This document shows, one piece after another, positions 4,336 through 6,437 of a DNA stretch of 6,437 bases. The DNA is from Actinomycetes bacterium (GTDB lineage: Bacteria > Actinomycetota > Acidimicrobiia > Acidimicrobiales > Bog-793). Under the pieces are notes generated by a model. That model made no database searches. It saw nothing but the letters and a program-made list of their open reading frames with translations, and was not told the origin of the DNA. The DNA lies in contig JAJYGM010000102.1 in assembly GCA_021785095.1 (NCBI GenBank), forward strand, positions 1-6,437, written 5' to 3'. Made by a program: the position numbers and the translations under genes. Positions within the stretch are counted from its first letter, which is position 1, and each line of letters starts with the position of its first letter.

Positions 4336-6437
4336 TCAGCCGGCGAGCGCTGTCTCCATCGTGGCGATCGCGGCTGTGCTCACCGCCAGCGGACCACCGA
4401 GAACGGTGAGCGCCGTGACGGTCTTCCCCGCTGTCTTGCCAATTCCTGTGTGACCTGTCACCTTCAAGAACGCGGTGAGGAATGTGCCCACCACTGTCGG
4501 TGTCTCGGTCAAGAGCAGCGGACGTGCCGTGCCGGTCGCGCCTGTCGAGACGTTGCCGGCGCTCTCCAGCACCGCGCCGCAGAGCCCGTCAGTGAAGCCG
4601 TTCCCCCGGGCGACCATGATGCGGTGTCCTGGTGTCCAGCCGAGACCGGCTGTCGCTCCCGCCGTCTCGAAGCGTGCAAGCTCGGCGGCGGTGTCGGTGT
4701 AGTCCTTCCCCGCCACCCGGAGCACCGAGACACCGGTCTTCGCGACGAGGGCCTGCTCCACTGTGTTGGTGACGGCGAGTGTGCCGCCCATCAGGATCAC
4801 CTGCTTCACTCCGAGCTTCTCGATGGCCGCGACCGCTGTTGTGGACAGCGTCGTGGGCGGGGTGAGCAGGAGCGGAAGCTTTGTGCGGTAGGAGATCACG
4901 CTCGCCGACTGCGCGTCTTGGAACTCGACGCCGGAGGCCAGGATGGCCGTCGGGGCCGTTCCCGTCGGTGCCGAGGTGCCCGTCCCCGCGGTGTCGTTGT
5001 ACTTGCCCGTACCGCCAGCCGGGTTCGTTGTGGCGTAGGCCCCGGCGAAGGACTTGGACGCTGCGCTGCCGACGTGCTCCGCCACTGCTTCGGCCGTCCC
5101 GTACTGGGTTGTCCCGGAGATCCGCTCGACCGCGATCTTCCCTGTGGTCGCTCCCCGCGCCTTCCCGCCGCACTCGTACGCTGTGAGCGCCTCGATCGAT
5201 TTCACCACTGTTGTGGTGATCGCGAGCGGTCCTCCCACGACATAGACGGTCGCGACGCCCTCGTCCTTGAGGGTTGTGGCGGTCACCGGAGCCAGGCTCG
5301 CCGTGGGAGTGAGCAGGGTCCCCGTTGTCAGGGACTGGGCGAGGAACTGGCTGCTGAGCGCGTCCTGGTACACCTTTGTGGTCGCCACGACTGCGGCGCG
5401 AGTCGCTGGGCACGAGCCCCTCGAGGACGGGAAGGCCCGCAGGAACTCGGCTGCCGCGGTGGCGTCAGGTGTCTGGCCGTAGACGGTTGTGACCGACGCC
5501 GGCTGTGAGTAGACCTGGGTCCCGCCTGCGCTCACGGTGATGGTGTTTGTCTGGGTCGTCGTCACGTGGAGGACGCCCGGAGACAGCCAGATGCCGTAGA
5601 ACACTGTCGAGATCGTGTTGCCGCTGATGACGGTGCCCGAGACGTCTGTCGGGCCGGCGCCTGCGAAGACCAAGATCCCGATGGTCTGATCGATCCTCGC
5701 TGTCGATGTACCGGGACCGTGGGAAGAGCTCCCGTGCAAAGCGTCGTTCTCAAAGGTGTTGTGGAGCACCTTGTTGCCCCTCGTGTCCTGCAACGGCGCG
5801 TGGCTGTGGATCGTCATGCCGGCCAGGCCGTTGCCGTTGGCCGTATTTGTCTCGAAGGTGTTCGTGTACACCGCGGTGCCGGGGAAGGGCGTCGCCGCCA
5901 GAAGTCCCGCGGCGCCGTTGTTGTCGGCGGTATTGCCCTTGACGATGTTGTTGTACACACCGCCCGCTGTGGGGTCGGGCTTGCCGATTGTCGCCCCGCT
6001 GGTGTGCACGGCCGCTCCGTTGTGGCTGGCCAGGGTGATCCCGCAGTCGCCCGCATTTGTCGACACCTGGTTTGTCGCGATCGTGTTTGTGAAGTTCGGC
6101 CCGAGCTCGTCGGTCACGAGAACACCACCCCAGTTCTTCACAACGACGTTCCCTCGGACTGTCGAGTGCGACACGCTCACGAGATGCAGACCCTCGCCGA
6201 AGTCGCTCTCGGGTGTCGGTGTCTTGCAGAACGTTGTGGCTGCCGTCTTGTGGAGTGTCGCTGTCGTCGCGCACTTGTCGTTTGTCACGACGTGATCTGT
6301 CAGCACCTTCACGTTGGCAACGGTGGCTGGCGTCGGGGCTGTTGTCTTCGGTGACACGAGCACGCCGGAGCGCCCGGCGTTCTCGACCGTGAGGTCCTCC
6401 ACCACGCTTGTGCCGGCGTGCACGACCAAGCCGAACG
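4336..6437 (-). CDS. Cell-surface protein: parallel beta-helix followed by three cell-wall-binding repeats (CWB2), N-terminus beyond the right edge
   Basis: The frame is open to the right edge and gives the last 700 or so residues. Numbering here starts at the first complete codon. Residues 1-300 are rich in Asn, Gly, Thr and Val, with recurring N-x-V/I and G-I/V-x-V steps (for example NNIVKGNTADNNG near 162-174 and NTFETNTANGNG near 192-203). This is the pattern of a right-handed parallel beta-helix (PbH1/NosD-like, pectate-lyase fold). After a linker, three CWB2 (cell wall binding repeat 2) units follow: about 345-455 (YQDALSSQF, then YVVGGPLAI), 495-590 (ASGVEFQDAQSA, then ILMGGTLAV) and 604-699 (GFTDGLCGA, then VLGGPLAVS). 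In clostridial proteins three such units bind an anionic cell-wall polymer, so this protein is probably exported and non-covalently anchored. The protein ends with the third repeat, and there is no LPXTG motif or C-terminal membrane helix. Cysteines such as 342 and 422 may form disulfides. The beta-helix ligand or enzyme activity is unknown: no catalytic motif is recognised, and the signal peptide would lie outside the window. Confidence 0.88.
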   Translation of the reverse strand, partial: FGLVVHAGTSVVEDLTVENAGRSGVLVSPKTTAPTPATVANVKVLTDHVVTNDKCATTATLHKTAATTFCKTPTPESDFGEGLHLVSVSHSTVRGNVVVKNWGGVLVTDELGPNFTNTIATNQVSTNAGDCGITLASHNGAAVHTSGATIGKPDPTAGGVYNNIVKGNTADNNGAAGLLAATPFPGTAVYTNTFETNTANGNGLAGMTIHSHAPLQDTRGNKVLHNTFENDALHGSSSHGPGTSTARIDQTIGILVFAGAGPTDVSGTVISGNTISTVFYGIWLSPGVLHVTTTQTNTITVSAGGTQVYSQPASVTTVYGQTPDATAAAEFLRAFPSSRGSCPATRAAVVATTKVYQDALSSQFLAQSLTTGTLLTPTASLAPVTATTLKDEGVATVYVVGGPLAITTTVVKSIEALTAYECGGKARGATTGKIAVERISGTTQYGTAEAVAEHVGSAASKSFAGAYATTNPAGGTGKYNDTAGTGTSAPTGTAPTAILASGVEFQDAQSASVISYRTKLPLLLTPPTTLSTTAVAAIEKLGVKQVILMGGTLAVTNTVEQALVAKTGVSVLRVAGKDYTDTAAELARFETAGATAGLGWTPGHRIMVARGNGFTDGLCGAVLESAGNVSTGATGTARPLLLTETPTVVGTFLTAFLKVTGHTGIGKTAGKTVTALTVLGGPLAVSTAAIATMETALAG

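Noticed and set aside
4450..5508. Plus-strand 352-codon frame opposite the CWB2 repeats
   Set aside because: It is Arg/Cys/Gly-rich without a fold signature. The minus strand has three clear CWB2 units here.
5566..6354. Plus-strand 262-codon frame opposite the beta-helix
   Set aside because: It is an antisense shadow; the minus-strand frame is continuous with the CWB2 protein and shows beta-helix periodicity.

Overview
The window is high-GC DNA with GTG starts, Shine-Dalgarno sites, exported proteins and a cell-wall-binding repeat protein. This fits a Gram-positive actinobacterium (Actinomycetota). The three-fold cell-wall-binding-repeat-2 (CWB2) protein and the small zinc-ribbon/four-helix membrane protein recall what I associate with deep-branching groups such as Acidimicrobiia. 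That placement is an inference from protein style and was not tested by any search.

Layout from left to right. Bases 1-2354 (minus strand) hold a two-gene oxyanion-uptake operon of the molybdate/tungstate type. A secreted substrate-binding protein (2354-1431) is followed, with a one-base stop/start overlap (TAGTG), by one long open frame in which the ModB/WtpB-like permease and the ModC/WtpC-like ATPase are a single polypeptide. That frame runs off the left edge. Bases 2355-2484 are a relatively AT-rich divergent intergenic region with small palindromes. Bases 2485-3252 (plus strand) encode a class I SAM-dependent methyltransferase. Its stop codon lies inside the first copy of a 43-bp tandem duplication.

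Bases 3253-3653 contain no gene I can defend. They hold the second copy of the tandem repeat, an open cysteine-rich frame that may be a relic, and at 3525-3584 a compact array of dyad elements: two 15-bp-spaced TGTC-N2-GACA copies followed by three abutting GTG...CAC dyads. Bases 3654-4202 (plus) encode a small zinc-ribbon protein with four predicted membrane helices. Bases 4203-4335 are a convergent intergenic segment with GC-rich repeats and an inverted repeat that may terminate transcription from both sides. Bases 4336-6437 (minus) are the C-terminal 700 or so residues of a large surface protein: a parallel beta-helix followed by three CWB2 repeats. Its N-terminus lies beyond the right edge.

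Only the transporter genes clearly work together: the exported protein captures an oxyanion and passes it to the fused permease/ATPase. The methyltransferase, zinc-ribbon protein and surface protein show no evident functional link to it. Nothing here amounts to a demonstrated new system. The best candidates for follow-up are the dyad array at 3525-3584, the permease-ATPase fusion, and the beta-helix/CWB2 architecture.
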